From: Shewanella yunxiaonensis
GTDB taxonomy: Bacteria > Pseudomonadota > Gammaproteobacteria > Enterobacterales > Shewanellaceae
Assembly (NCBI RefSeq): GCF_018223345.1
Contig: NZ_CP073587.1
Location: 1,523,001 to 1,587,000, forward strand
Length of the DNA: 64,000 bases
Direction: 5' to 3'
Below the pieces are notes generated by a model. That model did not search any database. It was not told the origin of the DNA and worked only from the letters and a program-made list of their open reading frames with translations. Both the position numbers and the translations under genes were made by a program. The stretch's first letter is position 1, and each line of letters begins with the position of its first letter. Positions 17,037 to 25,872 of the stretch are shown in pieces.

Positions 17037-19826
17037 TTAAGTGTTGAACTTATGGGCACCCAATTTGAATGATCTTAGATCTGTGATTATCTCTCCAGCC
17101 ATCAACGGTTCATGTTGTTGATGTTGTTCCCCGGTGCTGAATAACACTAATCGGTCGCTGTGCTTAGTGCGCATTTTCTTCATCATGAATTTGATTAAAT
17201 CCGCACGAGTTAGGCGTTGTAACTCTAAGACAACCTGTTCACGCTGATCGAAGTGATAGTCCTTATTGCCAACACTCACCCAATAGCGCTGGCTGCGAGT
17301 CTTGAGATTTGCATCATGTTCCATGACTTGATTGATCAGACCCTCTTTTGTGGATTCCCACTGTTCATTGGTAATCTGCATCACGGCGTAGTTGAAATCG
17401 GCAATGAACTGATCAATGGTTTCGAGCAGTTGTAAAGGTCCCGCAACCGGTGACTGAACGTAAAAAATCATACCTGGATGCCTGTTTAAAGGCAGATATC
17501 CGGTACCTACCATGTAACCTAATTGCTTTTGTGTCCGCAATTCATGGAAAAAGGGCGATGACATCGCGTGATTGAGCAAACTAAACAATGCCATTTGCGA
17601 AGGTTCAGCGGCTTCCGACTGGTAATACACAATGATTGCACTGTCGGGATGCGCAATATCAAGCTCCCGCAGCAGGGTTCCCGTGCCCTGTAAATTAATC
17701 AACTCACGCGCAGATTCCTGACTCGGCTTAGAGACCAACGATAAAATATGCTGCAGTCTTTTCGCTAATGCTCTGGCCTCATTTTCTAGCCAATCACCGT
17801 AAACCAACCCCTCAAGATAAATGCGCTGGTAAAAAGCGGTGATATGTTGATTAAGATCTTCTAGCGTACAGTCTTCAAGGGCTTCTGCCATTTTTAACGG
17901 CTCGTAACTGCGACGTTGCAAGGTAACGGTCAGACTGGTGAACAGCTGTGAGATGGGTTTCGCTCTGGCACTGTTGTACCAACTGCGCAGTACCTGTCGC
18001 TTTATATTGTGGAACTGTTGCTGAGTAAAATTGCTGTCCTTAGCTTTATCAATCAATAGACTTAGTAAGGTTTCCTGTTTACCGGTATAACCTGTCAGAT
18101 GCAGTGTTATTCCACCTTGATGGGGATAGATGTTGTAGCTAAGTCCGGCCACTTCAGCTTGATAGGTATATTCAGTCAGATAATCCAGTAACATCTCGAC
18201 ATAAAGCCGTGTCAGCGCAGCATGTCTTACTGTCATGCTCGCTTGCTCTGAATCTAAAGAAAGGTATAAGTGTCCCTTAGGAACGTTAAATTCATCATCC
18301 TTGCGATGCCAAATGCGATAGCCTGCACCTTCGGCAACAATGATGGGAACGTCTGCGGTGGATTTTTCAGCGCGCGCTAAACTGTCTGCAACGATAAAGG
18401 GGTTAGGAGCAGGTAAATGAATTCCCTCTAATTTGTTTACATCTCGCCAGTTAGCCAATCGAGACAGAGAAATAGCCGACATACTATAAGGCGTGAAGTA
18501 CCAAGCAGCCTGCTTATTCGTATCCAAATCTGGCGCAACGAGTTGTATCCGCATGTTTTGAGGTGTCATCAATGCCAACAATTCATCCATCTGTTGCAGG
18601 TGGTTTCCGTCCATGCGGTAATCCCCAAAGATGATATCCTCGGCCGGATAGTGCTGCATATTAATGCTGAGATGACTCGCGAGATCTAGCGGCTTTATCT
18701 GTTCTTGGTAGCGGAAGGCCAGTTTTAATAAATTGGCACGTTCTTGATAGCGCCAATTATCGCGGCCCTCTTGATGGATCAATTTTAGATATGAAAAGCA
18801 GGCAGCGATCACATCGTCCAGCGCAATCAAGCCAGCATCGGTTAATTGGATGCTGATGTTATATTCTTTAAAGTTGTAGCCGTTAATGCCGCCCCCAGCT
18901 GAAAGATTGCTGGCTAGTCCTTTATCCTTAAGCCAGGCCAGCAGACTGCCCGCACCCTCATTGCCTAACAGGTGACTGATGTAGGTCAGGGGTTTACTAC
19001 GATAATATTCTTCAATTGCCGGCAAGCTGAAACTGATAGTGACCCGCTTTTGTTCTTTCAGTGGCAGGATTTGGATCTGGCTACTCAGCTGTTCATCATT
19101 AAAAAGCGGTGTATCTGGATAATCTTTTTGTAGTCGCTGATTGGCGATGTCACTGAAGTATTTATGTACATGAAACTCCAGTTCTTCAAGTGACAAGGGG
19201 GCTACCAGACATAACGTCATGAGATTGGCACTGTAGTGTGTCTGATAGAATGTCAACAATTCTTGCCGCAGAACTTCTTCATCACCCGCCAGCGTTTCAA
19301 GATTGCCCACGGAAAATTTGGCAAATGGATGAGCAGGATTAACGGTTTCTTTTAGGACTTGATAAATGCGTCTGATATCGTCTTTCTGTTTTAAGCGGAA
19401 TTCAGATTCAATTGCGTGGCGTTCTCTATCAACTAACTCCTTATTAAATAAGGGAGCTATAAAAAACTGACTGAACCGATCTAATGATTCAGGGAATACT
19501 TGGGGCGGTACCGTGTAGAAAAAATTAGTCAGTTCAGTACCGGTCCAGGCATTGTTATTGCCACCGTTCTGGTTGATAAACGACAAAAAGCTTCCCGCAT
19601 CTGGATACTTCGCTGTCCCCAGAAATAGCATATGCTCCAAAAAGTGCGCCATACCTGGACGGTTGACAGGATCGTCAAAGTGGCCCACATTGACCGCCAT
19701 GGATGCAGCAGCCTGGGTGGCCAGAGGATCACTGACCATAAGGACCCTGAGGCTGTTTGTCAGTTCCAGATATCGGTAATCCCGGTGATCGTTAAGGCTG
19801 ACAGTGATGGATTGCATTGAGGTCAA
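17037..19826 (-). CDS. M16 (insulinase/protease III-like) zinc metallopeptidase
   Basis: Peptidase of the pitrilysin/insulysin family, 929 residues. The inverted zinc motif HFLEH is at 61-65, with the third ligand in ERHAIESEF some 75 residues later. The N-terminal catalytic M16 domain is followed by the inactive half and C-terminal M16 domains, as in E. coli protease III (PtrA). Unlike PtrA it has no signal peptide, so it is probably cytoplasmic. The start is TTG 19826, chosen because AAGGAAG lies seven bases before it; ATG 19817 is the alternative. It is transcribed alone, back to back with sixA. Confidence 0.88.
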   Translation of the reverse strand: MTSMQSITVSLNDHRDYRYLELTNSLRVLMVSDPLATQAAASMAVNVGHFDDPVNRPGMAHFLEHMLFLGTAKYPDAGSFLSFINQNGGNNNAWTGTELTNFFYTVPPQVFPESLDRFSQFFIAPLFNKELVDRERHAIESEFRLKQKDDIRRIYQVLKETVNPAHPFAKFSVGNLETLAGDEEVLRQELLTFYQTHYSANLMTLCLVAPLSLEELEFHVHKYFSDIANQRLQKDYPDTPLFNDEQLSSQIQILPLKEQKRVTISFSLPAIEEYYRSKPLTYISHLLGNEGAGSLLAWLKDKGLASNLSAGGGINGYNFKEYNISIQLTDAGLIALDDVIAACFSYLKLIHQEGRDNWRYQERANLLKLAFRYQEQIKPLDLASHLSINMQHYPAEDIIFGDYRMDGNHLQQMDELLALMTPQNMRIQLVAPDLDTNKQAAWYFTPYSMSAISLSRLANWRDVNKLEGIHLPAPNPFIVADSLARAEKSTADVPIIVAEGAGYRIWHRKDDEFNVPKGHLYLSLDSEQASMTVRHAALTRLYVEMLLDYLTEYTYQAEVAGLSYNIYPHQGGITLHLTGYTGKQETLLSLLIDKAKDSNFTQQQFHNIKRQVLRSWYNSARAKPISQLFTSLTVTLQRRSYEPLKMAEALEDCTLEDLNQHITAFYQRIYLEGLVYGDWLENEARALAKRLQHILSLVSKPSQESARELINLQGTGTLLRELDIAHPDSAIIVYYQSEAAEPSQMALFSLLNHAMSSPFFHELRTQKQLGYMVGTGYLPLNRHPGMIFYVQSPVAGPLQLLETIDQFIADFNYAVMQITNEQWESTKEGLINQVMEHDANLKTRSQRYWVSVGNKDYHFDQREQVVLELQRLTRADLIKFMMKKMRTKHSDRLVLFSTGEQHQQHEPLMAGEIITDLRSFKLGAHKFNT

Positions 19827-19998
19827 GCGTAAGCTTCCTTGGAGGATGATTCATTATATATTGATGGCCATTAGCTTTTTTGGCAAATACCTGAAGTAGT
19901 TTTCGCATAAAGATTGCGGACATGCGGTTTTTCTGCCAACAGAGAACAGGCTACAATAGAGAAATAATCAGAATAATATCTTCTGTAGTGAGTGATGT

Positions 19999-20469
19999 AT
20001 GCAGCTATATTTGATGCGCCATGGGGAAGCTGGCCATGAAGCAAGGTACGACAGGGAACGGTCATTAACAGAAACGGGTTTTCATCATACTGCTTTAATG
20101 AGCGAGTGGTTGAAGTCTTCCGGGGTTAAATTTCAGTTGGTGTTGGTCAGCCCTTATGTTCGCGCCCAACAAACCTGGCAGGAAGTTTCAAGCCATTTTC
20201 CGACACCGCGGAAGAGTAAAGTATTAGATGAACTGGTGCCAGCTGCCGACCCTGAGATGGCGGCGCGGCTGGTGCTGGCGTATGCCGAGCAGTATCAGGC
20301 AGAAAACGTATTGGTGATCTCACATATGCCGTTGCTGGGTTATATGGTAAGTGAACTGGTTCCAGGTATTGAACCACCGCTGTTTGCGACATCCTCAGTC
20401 GCGATGGTTGATATTATTGGACACCATTCAGAACTGATGTGGCAGCAGACTGCACATAGCATCAGCTAA
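19999..20469 (+). CDS. sixA: Phosphohistidine phosphatase SixA
   Basis: Small cytoplasmic histidine phosphatase of the branch-2 phosphoglycerate-mutase-like superfamily, 156 residues. In E. coli it removes phosphate from histidine phosphotransfer domains (ArcB) and from the nitrogen PTS protein. The RHG catalytic motif is at residues 7-9 (LMRHGEAGH), Arg-containing ARSLTETG-like sequence follows (ERSLTETG), and the second histidine is in VISHMPLLG. In Shewanella and Vibrio it commonly sits beside smrB and prmB. The ATG at 19999 follows GAGTGA closely. Confidence 0.92.
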   Translation: MQLYLMRHGEAGHEARYDRERSLTETGFHHTALMSEWLKSSGVKFQLVLVSPYVRAQQTWQEVSSHFPTPRKSKVLDELVPAADPEMAARLVLAYAEQYQAENVLVISHMPLLGYMVSELVPGIEPPLFATSSVAMVDIIGHHSELMWQQTAHSIS

Positions 20470-20487
20470 CCTCAGAAATAGCACTGT

Positions 20488-20508
20488 AGCGCCGAAAGGC
20501 GCTTTTTT
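20488..20508 (+). terminator. Terminator after sixA
   Basis: AGCGCC-GAAA-GGCGCT is a stable GNRA-type hairpin followed by a T run, between the convergent sixA and smrB genes. Confidence 0.9.
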
Positions 20509-20524
20509 ATCACAAAATCAGCAG

Positions 20525-21055
20525 TTAACGTCGATGTGGTTGGTCACCAATATCAACTAATATCAATAACGCTGCATCTCCACCCCATTCGCGCGGCGCT
20601 TGGTGAAATGCTTTTACCTGCGGATGCTGTGCTAACCATAAGGGAACTTGTTGTTTTAGAATTCCCGTGCCATGTCCATGCATCACACTGCAACATAATT
20701 GACACTCCTGGACACAGGCTTGAATTAGCGCTGCGAGCTCCAATTTTGCTTCAGTTTGTCGGTAGCCATGTAAATCCAGCAATAATTCGGGAATGTAATC
20801 TCCCCGACGTAATCGCTTGAGTTCCATCGTATTAACATCTTCCCGACGCCAGCGCATAGGGCCGGTTATCGGCAGTAACGGCTGATATATATCGGAAAAA
20901 TAGCTGTCGGCTTGGTTGTGAACTTCTTTTTCAATCAGCTGCTTACGACTTTTTACTGGCGGTTTAAAGTGGCGCTTATCTTGAGAGAATGGGGTGATCC
21001 CCTCAACGAGCTGTTGAAATTCAGTCAGTCCATCTTTGTCATATTTAATGTTCAT
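20525..21055 (-). CDS. smrB: Endonuclease SmrB (Smr-domain ribosome rescue factor)
   Basis: Smr-domain nuclease that in E. coli cleaves mRNA between collided ribosomes. The 176 residues hold an N-terminal basic region (FKPPVKSRKQLIEKE) and the C-terminal Smr domain with LLLDLHGYRQTEAKLEL and VMHGHGTGILKQQV, the defining DLHG and HGxG motifs. ATG 21055 is preferred to the adjoining TTG 21058. It is divergent from prmB, the same head-to-head order as yfcN-prmB in E. coli. Confidence 0.93.
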   Translation of the reverse strand: MNIKYDKDGLTEFQQLVEGITPFSQDKRHFKPPVKSRKQLIEKEVHNQADSYFSDIYQPLLPITGPMRWRREDVNTMELKRLRRGDYIPELLLDLHGYRQTEAKLELAALIQACVQECQLCCSVMHGHGTGILKQQVPLWLAQHPQVKAFHQAPREWGGDAALLILVDIGDQPHRR

Positions 21056-21136
21056 CAATGCATTTTATTCAATTCTGTTTTTTCTGAACAGAGTTCAGTT
21101 ACAATGGGATAGTTTTGATTAAGCCGGAGTGCAATT

Positions 21137-22084
21137 TTGGATAAGATCTTTGTTGACGAAGCGGTTACAGAATTAAGAACCGTAGGCGACATGTTGCGCT
21201 GGGCCGTCAGCCGTTTCAACGATGCAGGTATCTATTACGGTCACGGTACCGATAATGCGTGGGATGAAGCAATTTCTCTAGTTTTTCATGCGTTACATCT
21301 GCCAGATGAGATTGGGCAGCAAGTTATTCATGCAAACCTTACCAGCAGTGAAAAGCACAAGATTGTCGAGCTGATCATTCGTCGCGTGCGTGAACGCTTA
21401 CCTGTGCCATATCTGACTCATAGAGCAACATTTGCAGGATTGGATTTCTATGTGGATGAGCGCGTACTGGTACCGCGTTCGCCGATCGCGGAAATGATTG
21501 AAAATCGATTTAGTCCTTGGCTGTACAACAAGCCGGTAAATCGAGTGTTGGATTTGTGTACCGGTAGTGGATGTATTGCGGTAGCTTGTGCTTACGCGTT
21601 TGAAGATGCAGAAGTTGATGCGCTGGACATCAGTAGCGATGCTCTGGAAGTGGCACAAATCAATATTGAAACTTTAGGGGTCATGGATCGTGTGTATCCG
21701 ATGCAGTCTGATTTATTCAGTTCCATTCCCGAAGGCCCTCAATACGATTTGATTGTGTCAAATCCACCTTATGTAGACGCGGTCGATTTGGCCAATATGC
21801 CGGAAGAATACCATCACGAGCCAAAGTTGGGCTTAGCTTCAGGCAATGATGGTCTGGATATCACTCGCCGCATTCTCGCCCAGGCGGCCGATTATATGAC
21901 CGATACGGGTCTGCTGGTGATAGAAGTGGGTAATTCCATGGTGCATTTGGTTGAGCAATTCCCAGAAGTCCCGTTCACTTGGGTCAGTTTTGAGCGGGGT
22001 GGCGATGGTGTGTTTGTGCTCACCAAAGATCAGTTAATGGAATATCAAGATACGTTTTCTCCCTGGAGAGATAACGCTAAATAA
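21137..22084 (+). CDS. prmB: 50S ribosomal protein L3 N5-glutamine methyltransferase
   Basis: SAM-dependent enzyme that methylates a glutamine side-chain amide of ribosomal protein L3. The 315 residues include the SAM-binding [15 protein letters not shown] and the amide-methyltransferase signature NPPY at 209-212. The start is a TTG at 21137 with CGGAGT seven bases upstream; the N terminus [10 protein letters not shown] is almost identical to the E. coli protein. It heads the probable operon prmB-aroC-MFS-NAD kinase-like-yfcL. Confidence 0.95.
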   Translation: MDKIFVDEAVTELRTVGDMLRWAVSRFNDAGIYYGHGTDNAWDEAISLVFHALHLPDEIGQQVIHANLTSSEKHKIVELIIRRVRERLPVPYLTHRATFAGLDFYVDERVLVPRSPIAEMIENRFSPWLYNKPVNRVLDLCTGSGCIAVACAYAFEDAEVDALDISSDALEVAQINIETLGVMDRVYPMQSDLFSSIPEGPQYDLIVSNPPYVDAVDLANMPEEYHHEPKLGLASGNDGLDITRRILAQAADYMTDTGLLVIEVGNSMVHLVEQFPEVPFTWVSFERGGDGVFVLTKDQLMEYQDTFSPWRDNAK

Positions 22085-22122
22085 TTATTTGTAATTCAGC
22101 ATATCAGGGGTAGAGCAGTTCG

Positions 22123-23217
22123 ATGTCGGGAAACAGCATAGGTCAGAATTTTGTTGTCACTAGTTTTGGCGAGAGCCACGGTCCGGCACTGGGCTGTATC
22201 GTAGATGGTTGCCCGCCAGGGCTGGAATTAACGGAAGCCGATATGCAGCGCGATCTTGATCGCCGTCGCCCAGGCACTTCCCGTTACACTACGGCTCGGC
22301 GTGAGCCTGATGAAGTGAAAATTCTCTCGGGTGTATTTGAAGGTAAAACTACCGGGACTTCCATTGGCTTACTGATCCAGAATACTGATCAACGCAGTCA
22401 GGATTATTCCAACATCAAGGATCTATTCCGTCCCGGGCATGCTGACTACACCTATCAACAAAAATATGGTACCCGCGATTACCGCGGGGGTGGTCGTTCT
22501 TCTGCAAGAGAAACGGCTATGCGCGTTGCGGCAGGCGCTATCGCCAAAAAATATCTGTTCCAACATTTCGGAATCGAGATCCGTGGTTATCTATCCCAAC
22601 TCGGTCCAGTCATTGCTGAGCAGGTGGATTGGGATGAGATTGAACGTAATGATTTCTTTTTCCCGGATGCCAGTAAAATCCCGGCACTTGATGAGTATAT
22701 GCGTGAGCTGAAAAAATCAGGTGATTCTATTGGGGCTAAAGTGAGTGTGGTTGCCACTAATGTTCCTGTTGGTCTCGGAGAGCCTGTATTTGATCGTCTG
22801 GATGCCGACATTGCCCATGCATTAATGGGAATTAATGCCGTTAAGGGCGTTGAGATCGGTGATGGTTTCGCGGTGGTGACTCAGCATGGCTCAGAGCATA
22901 GAGATTTGATGTCGCCTGCTGGATTTGAATCCAATCACGCGGGCGGTGTGCTAGGCGGCATTTCTTCCGGGCAACCCGTCGTGGCTCATATTGCCATGAA
23001 GCCCACATCCAGTATCAGTGTTCCGGGTAAGAGTATGACGGTGCAGGGTGACGAAGTGGAAATGGTGACTAAAGGCCGTCATGACCCCTGTGTCGGTATT
23101 CGAGCAGTGCCCATCGCAGAAGCGATGCTCGCAATTGTGCTTATGGATCATCTGTTGCGTCACCGAGCACAGAATCTGGATGTTGTTAGTCCCACCCCTG
23201 TGTTGGGCATGCGATAA
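22123..23217 (+). CDS. aroC: Chorismate synthase
   Basis: Last step of the shikimate pathway: 5-enolpyruvylshikimate-3-phosphate to chorismate, requiring reduced FMN. The 364 residues show all three family signatures: [18 protein letters not shown] near the N terminus, the basic [25 protein letters not shown] stretch split over residues ~105-130 and [17 protein letters not shown] near the C terminus. It lies 38 bp after prmB, the arrangement found across the gammaproteobacteria. Confidence 0.97.
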   Translation: MSGNSIGQNFVVTSFGESHGPALGCIVDGCPPGLELTEADMQRDLDRRRPGTSRYTTARREPDEVKILSGVFEGKTTGTSIGLLIQNTDQRSQDYSNIKDLFRPGHADYTYQQKYGTRDYRGGGRSSARETAMRVAAGAIAKKYLFQHFGIEIRGYLSQLGPVIAEQVDWDEIERNDFFFPDASKIPALDEYMRELKKSGDSIGAKVSVVATNVPVGLGEPVFDRLDADIAHALMGINAVKGVEIGDGFAVVTQHGSEHRDLMSPAGFESNHAGGVLGGISSGQPVVAHIAMKPTSSISVPGKSMTVQGDEVEMVTKGRHDPCVGIRAVPIAEAMLAIVLMDHLLRHRAQNLDVVSPTPVLGMR

Positions 23218-23222
23218 ACACC

Positions 23223-24413
23223 ATGATGAATTCTTTTCTCCCAGAGGGCCAACTGCGTTGGCTCTCGGGATGTTATTTTTTCTTTTTCGCCATTCTTGGC
23301 GCATTAATTCCGTATTTAGGCCTGTTTCTGGAACATCGCGGTTTTAACGCCGCTGAGATCGGTTTCCTGATGGCGATATTTATGGGTACTCGTATTATTG
23401 CACCCAATATTTGGGCCATGGTCGCTGATCGCACCGGACGTCGTTCGGAGTTAGTTAAGCTTGGGAGCCTCACTGCGGCTGTAGGATATCTGAGCTTTTT
23501 CTATAACGGCGGTTTTATCTATCTGGCGCTTAGTCTGACGTTTTATACTTTTTTCTGGAATGCCATTCTGGCACAGATGGAAGTGATCACGCTTGAGACG
23601 CTTGGTGATAAATCCAATCGTTACGGCAGTATCCGCAGTTATGGTAGCGTCGGTTACATTATCTGGGTGATAGCGACCGGTGCCATTGTCAATTGGTTTG
23701 GACCCGAAGCGGTGCTCTATGTCGGCTTGGTGTTGTTTGCCGGATTGTTTTTTTGCTCAATGCCGTTGACTGCAAGCGCCTCAACGGCGGTTAGAGACGA
23801 CAAGAGTTCGCCGTTGAAATTAACCAAACCCATCATCTGGTTCCTGCTTTCGGCGATGCTATTGCAAGCCAGTGTCGGGCCTTTTTATGGCTTCTTTGTG
23901 TTGTATCTCAAACAGGTGGGATATTCCGAGGCGTTAGCCGGCATCTTTGTCGCGATGGGTGCCTTTGCCGAGATTTTTATGTTTGCCATAGCGCCCAAAT
24001 TATTGGGTCGCTTTTCGGTTCGGACACTACTGATGACAGGAATGGCCGTTACGGCGATACGCTGGGTGCTGGTGGCTTTTCTTCCAGAAAAAATGCCGAT
24101 TTTGGCACTTAGTCAGGTCATGCATGCTTTTACCTTTGGCTTGGTCCATGCGTCATCTATTCAGTTTGTGCACCGCCATTTTGAGAAAGCGCATCGTAGT
24201 AAAGGGCAGGCGTTATACGCCAGCCTCAGCTTTGGTGTGGGTGGCGCATTAGGCAACTGGATCAGTGGTCATATCTGGGGCGACGGTAGCAGTGCTTGGA
24301 TGGTTTGGATATTTGCCGCAATATGTGCGGTTGCTGCGATGTTAGTTGTGCTGGCGCTCCCCCCAGAAGATCAGAATTCTTCGGATAATCGTAAGCTCGC
24401 AGTTGCCGCCTAA
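23223..24413 (+). CDS. MFS transporter (HcaT/phenylpropionate-type MFS_1-like)
   Basis: A 12-helix inner-membrane carrier of 396 residues in the small MFS_1-like group that includes E. coli HcaT. Residues 1-30 contain WLSGCYFFFFAILGALIPYLG; the inter-helix loop DRTGRRSELVKLG is the MFS motif A equivalent. The GSVGYIIW glycine motif and the SLSFGVGGALGNWISG segment are typical. It starts six bases after aroC, so it is co-transcribed. The substrate is unknown; the operon position does not identify it. Confidence 0.82.
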   Translation: MMNSFLPEGQLRWLSGCYFFFFAILGALIPYLGLFLEHRGFNAAEIGFLMAIFMGTRIIAPNIWAMVADRTGRRSELVKLGSLTAAVGYLSFFYNGGFIYLALSLTFYTFFWNAILAQMEVITLETLGDKSNRYGSIRSYGSVGYIIWVIATGAIVNWFGPEAVLYVGLVLFAGLFFCSMPLTASASTAVRDDKSSPLKLTKPIIWFLLSAMLLQASVGPFYGFFVLYLKQVGYSEALAGIFVAMGAFAEIFMFAIAPKLLGRFSVRTLLMTGMAVTAIRWVLVAFLPEKMPILALSQVMHAFTFGLVHASSIQFVHRHFEKAHRSKGQALYASLSFGVGGALGNWISGHIWGDGSSAWMVWIFAAICAVAAMLVVLALPPEDQNSSDNRKLAVAA

Positions 24414-24428
24414 GCAGGAGAATCATTG

Positions 24429-25556
24429 ATGCAACCAACATTCCGCTTAGGACTGATTATTAATCCCCTTGCCGGGCTTGGCGGCAGTGTCGCGCTTAAA
24501 GGCAGTGATAATGTTGCTGAGGAAGCGTTGCGGCTTGGGGCAATCCCTAAAGCGACTGACAGGATGCGGCAGGCGCTAGACGTCATTATGCCTTATGCAG
24601 AAAAACTACAGATCATCACTGCCGCCGGCAGTATGGGACAGACATTAGTTGAGGAAATGGGTTTTCCTGTCAGCTGTTGTTACCAACCGGCTGAAAATAC
24701 GACGGCTGAAGATACCTGTAAGGTGGCATCTATCATTCTTGCGCAAAAACCAGATTTGCTGTTATTTGCGGGGGGCGATGGCACTGCTCGGGATATCTTC
24801 CGCGTAGTTGACGATGGTTTTCCGGTACTCGGGGTTCCTGCGGGAGTGAAAATTCATTCCGGCGTCTATGGCATCACTCCACATGCGTCAGGCATGGTAC
24901 TGAAAATGCTGTTAGATGGGCAGCTGGTGAGCCTGATGCAAGCCGATGTAATGGATATTGATGAAGTCGCGTTTCGAGCTGGAACCGTTCGCGCCAAACG
25001 CTATGGTGAAATGACTGTTCCTGCGGCACCCCGTTATATTCAGTCTGTGAAGATGGGCGGGCGTGAGGTTGATGAACTGGTGCTGGCTGACATTGCCGCT
25101 GAAGTCATCGAGCATATGGAAGATGAGCGTTACATCATGGGGTCTGGGTCGACCGTTGCAGCCATTATGGAAGAACTTGGATTAGATAATACATTGCTTG
25201 GTGTCGATCTTGTCCAAGATAGGCAGTTAATTGGCCGTGACCTCAATGCGTCAGAGCTATTGGCCGCGACTGATGGCTTTCCGGTTAAGCTGGTGATCAC
25301 ACTTATCGGTGGCCAGGGGCATATTCTCGGACGGGGTAACCAGCAATTATCTCCCGAACTTATCCGGCGAATTGGTAAAGACAATATCATTATTGTTGCC
25401 ACCAAAACCAAGTTGAAAGCACTTGCAGGAAAACCGCTAATCGTGGATAGTGGCGACCCGGCGCTGGATGCTGAACTCAGTGGCTATTTTCGAATCATTA
25501 CCGGCTATCGTGATTATGTGATGTATCAGGTAGCTAACCCGGATCTTGCGGAGTAA
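24429..25556 (+). CDS. ATP-NAD kinase family protein (AcoX-like)
   Basis: A 375-residue cytoplasmic protein with the NAD kinase/diacylglycerol kinase-like fold. It shows the N-terminal LIINPLAGLGG loop, the catalytic GGDGTARDI motif (115-121) and GVPAGVKIHSGVYGITP. The group is broader than true NAD kinase (about 290 residues): it has an extra C-terminal domain containing LIGGQGHILGRGNQQLSPELI. The true phosphate acceptor is not known to me. ATG 24429 is preferred over TTG 24426 because AGGAG lies eight bases before it. Confidence 0.82.
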   Translation: MQPTFRLGLIINPLAGLGGSVALKGSDNVAEEALRLGAIPKATDRMRQALDVIMPYAEKLQIITAAGSMGQTLVEEMGFPVSCCYQPAENTTAEDTCKVASIILAQKPDLLLFAGGDGTARDIFRVVDDGFPVLGVPAGVKIHSGVYGITPHASGMVLKMLLDGQLVSLMQADVMDIDEVAFRAGTVRAKRYGEMTVPAAPRYIQSVKMGGREVDELVLADIAAEVIEHMEDERYIMGSGSTVAAIMEELGLDNTLLGVDLVQDRQLIGRDLNASELLAATDGFPVKLVITLIGGQGHILGRGNQQLSPELIRRIGKDNIIIVATKTKLKALAGKPLIVDSGDPALDAELSGYFRIITGYRDYVMYQVANPDLAE

Positions 25557-25559
25557 AAC

Positions 25560-25829
25560 ATGCTGGAAAAATATGAACAGGCACTGGAACACTGGCTGGC
25601 GGACATTGTAGCCAACGGCGACGACGATGCGTTGTTTGCCAGCGGTTATTTGCAGGGGCATTTTGCTGTGGTATTGGCAGAACTGGAAGCTGAGTCAGAG
25701 CAGGGCACAGAGGCTTTGGCGATTAAAATGCAACACTGTTTAAAGCAAGCCGCAAAAGAGCTGGAAGATCCCGATTATCGGTTAGTCGAACATGCCTGGC
25801 TTGAGTTACAACGCCGCATTGATGATTAA
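25560..25829 (+). CDS. yfcL: YfcL family protein
   Basis: A short acidic cytoplasmic protein, 89 residues, similar in length and sequence (DDDALFASGYLQGHF) to E. coli YfcL (92 residues), whose function is unknown. GGAG precedes the ATG by six bases and the gene starts three bases after its upstream neighbour's stop, so it closes the aroC operon. In E. coli it also stands between aroC and mnmC. A strong terminator follows. Confidence 0.88.
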   Translation: MLEKYEQALEHWLADIVANGDDDALFASGYLQGHFAVVLAELEAESEQGTEALAIKMQHCLKQAAKELEDPDYRLVEHAWLELQRRIDD

Positions 25830-25869
25830 AACAATAACCCCCGTATTACACGGGGGTTATTGTTTTAAT
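25825..25869. terminator. Strong bidirectional terminator between yfcL and mnmC
   Basis: A perfect 19-bp stem (25825-25843 with 25851-25869) around a seven-base loop, with a CCCCCG/CGGGGG core and AT-rich outer parts ending in TTTTAAT. The left arm covers the yfcL stop codon. Confidence 0.95.
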
Positions 25870-25872
25870 ACG